The notes below the pieces were generated by a model. That model was not told where the DNA came from. It made no database searches and worked only from the letters and a program-made list of their open reading frames with translations. Shown one piece after another: positions 63,801 through 64,000 of a DNA stretch of 64,000 bases. The position numbers and the translations under genes were made by a program. Each line of letters starts with the position of its first letter. Within the stretch, counting starts at the first letter, position 1. The DNA is taken from contig JAPYKE020000578.1 in the NCBI GenBank assembly GCA_028554795.2, positions 1 to 64,000 of the forward strand. The letters are read 5' to 3'. The DNA is from Sinohyriopsis cumingii. Taxonomy: Eukaryota > Mollusca > Bivalvia > Unionida > Unionidae.

Positions 63801-64000
63801 GTCTAGCACAGAATCTAGTGTTAGAAAGGTATTTATTTAGGACACATTATCTTTAAGCTTTTTAGGTGCTTCAACTTCAATGGGCTTTTAGCAGGCCTCA
63901 ACAACCTTACTTGGTACCATTTTATCCTTTAAGAACTGCTTGATGTTAGATGATCCTGAAAATAGTGTATATGTTGATATTTTTAATAAACCAATACCTT
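60897..64000 (+). repeat. Tandem unit 13 (partial, 3104 bp, cut by window end)
   Basis: The window ends before the SINE. In the gene relic it has a state intermediate between unit 1 and the others: the GATCC and AAATACAAC alleles of unit 1 together with the GGGAG allele of the rest. Private changes are AACTAGCACAC near 62156, ATACACAAAT near 63009, CGGATACTG near 63756 and ACATTATCTT near 63845. Confidence 0.95.
62507..63177 (+). pseudogene. Broken gene relic, unit 13 copy
   Basis: It has no extra A, as in units 1 and 4, but carries GGGAG in place of GGTAG. It is an intermediate or recombinant form. Confidence 0.55.

Larger units (their letters stand above)
1..64000. repeat. Macrosatellite: tandem array of a ~4.87-kb unit, 12 complete copies (one interrupted) plus a partial copy
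   Basis: The same sequence recurs head to tail from the first to the last base. The phase motif CTGCCTGGTTATTAGGC recurs at 1, 4874, 9748, 14622, 19495, 24370, 29245, 34120, 41397, 46273, 51148, 56022 and 60897. Spacings are 4873, 4874, 4874, 4873, 4875, 4875, 4875, 7277, 4876, 4875, 4874 and 4875. The 7277 spacing is explained by one transposon insertion plus its 3-bp duplication. By eye, copies differ at only a few positions per kilobase or fewer. The array continues past both window edges, so its full size is unknown. No long intact gene lies in the unit, so it is best called a macrosatellite rather than a gene cluster. Every unit instead carries broken coding relics and a SINE. Confidence 0.97.

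Noticed and set aside
1..64000. rDNA, 5S, histone, U-snRNA or other classical tandem gene cluster
   Set aside because: I looked for characteristic rRNA, snRNA and histone sequences on both strands and saw none.
1..64000. CRISPR array or other prokaryotic repeat system
   Set aside because: The repeat unit is 4.87 kb with no short repeat-spacer pattern, and the content is eukaryotic.

Overview
The window looks like animal nuclear DNA, most likely from an arthropod. This is an inference from an AT-rich sequence with no dense coding, a tRNA-derived SINE with a target-site duplication, GT-AG splice-like signals, and a TIR transposon whose protein I recall as multicopy in arthropod genomes. I cannot name the species, and nothing bacterial is present.

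The whole 64 kb is one head-to-tail tandem array of a unit of about 4.87 kb (a macrosatellite). Taking the motif CTGCCTGGTTATTAGGC as an arbitrary phase, units begin at 1, 4874, 9748, 14622, 19495, 24370, 29245, 34120, 41397, 46273, 51148, 56022 and 60897. The last unit is cut by the window end. Uninterrupted units are 4873-4876 bp long and differ by a handful of substitutions and one-base indels, mostly in homopolymers. The array runs off both ends of the window.

Each unit has the same layout (unit 1 coordinates). 1-420 is purine/G-rich. 430-1600 is unassigned AT-rich DNA containing a hairpin and a possible transposase-like relic (1248-1499). 1612-2282 is a clearly coding-derived but broken gene relic on the + strand. 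2793-3060 holds two small minus-strand exon-like pieces. 3455-3776 is a 322-bp tRNA-derived SINE on the minus strand, flanked by a perfect 9-bp duplication. 4197-4699 is a minus-strand region with two strong GTAAGT donors and a mitochondrial-presequence-like ORF. No rRNA, histone, snRNA or functional tRNA gene is visible, so this is not one of the classical tandem gene families.

The one large interruption is in unit 8: a 2400-bp DNA transposon (34577-36976) with CACTGG... terminal inverted repeats and a TAA target duplication. It carries a 562-codon transposase frame that is open from end to end except for two in-frame stops. It occurs in only one of 13 units, so it inserted after the array had formed, or has not been spread by homogenisation. 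The SINE and the gene relic were already in the founding unit.

Variants shared between units show local duplication (units 5-7 and 9-12 form groups) and exchange between units: two single-base sites show all four allele combinations. The working history is: relic gene and SINE assembled in one locus; tandem amplification; continuing unequal exchange or conversion; a recent transposon insertion in unit 8.
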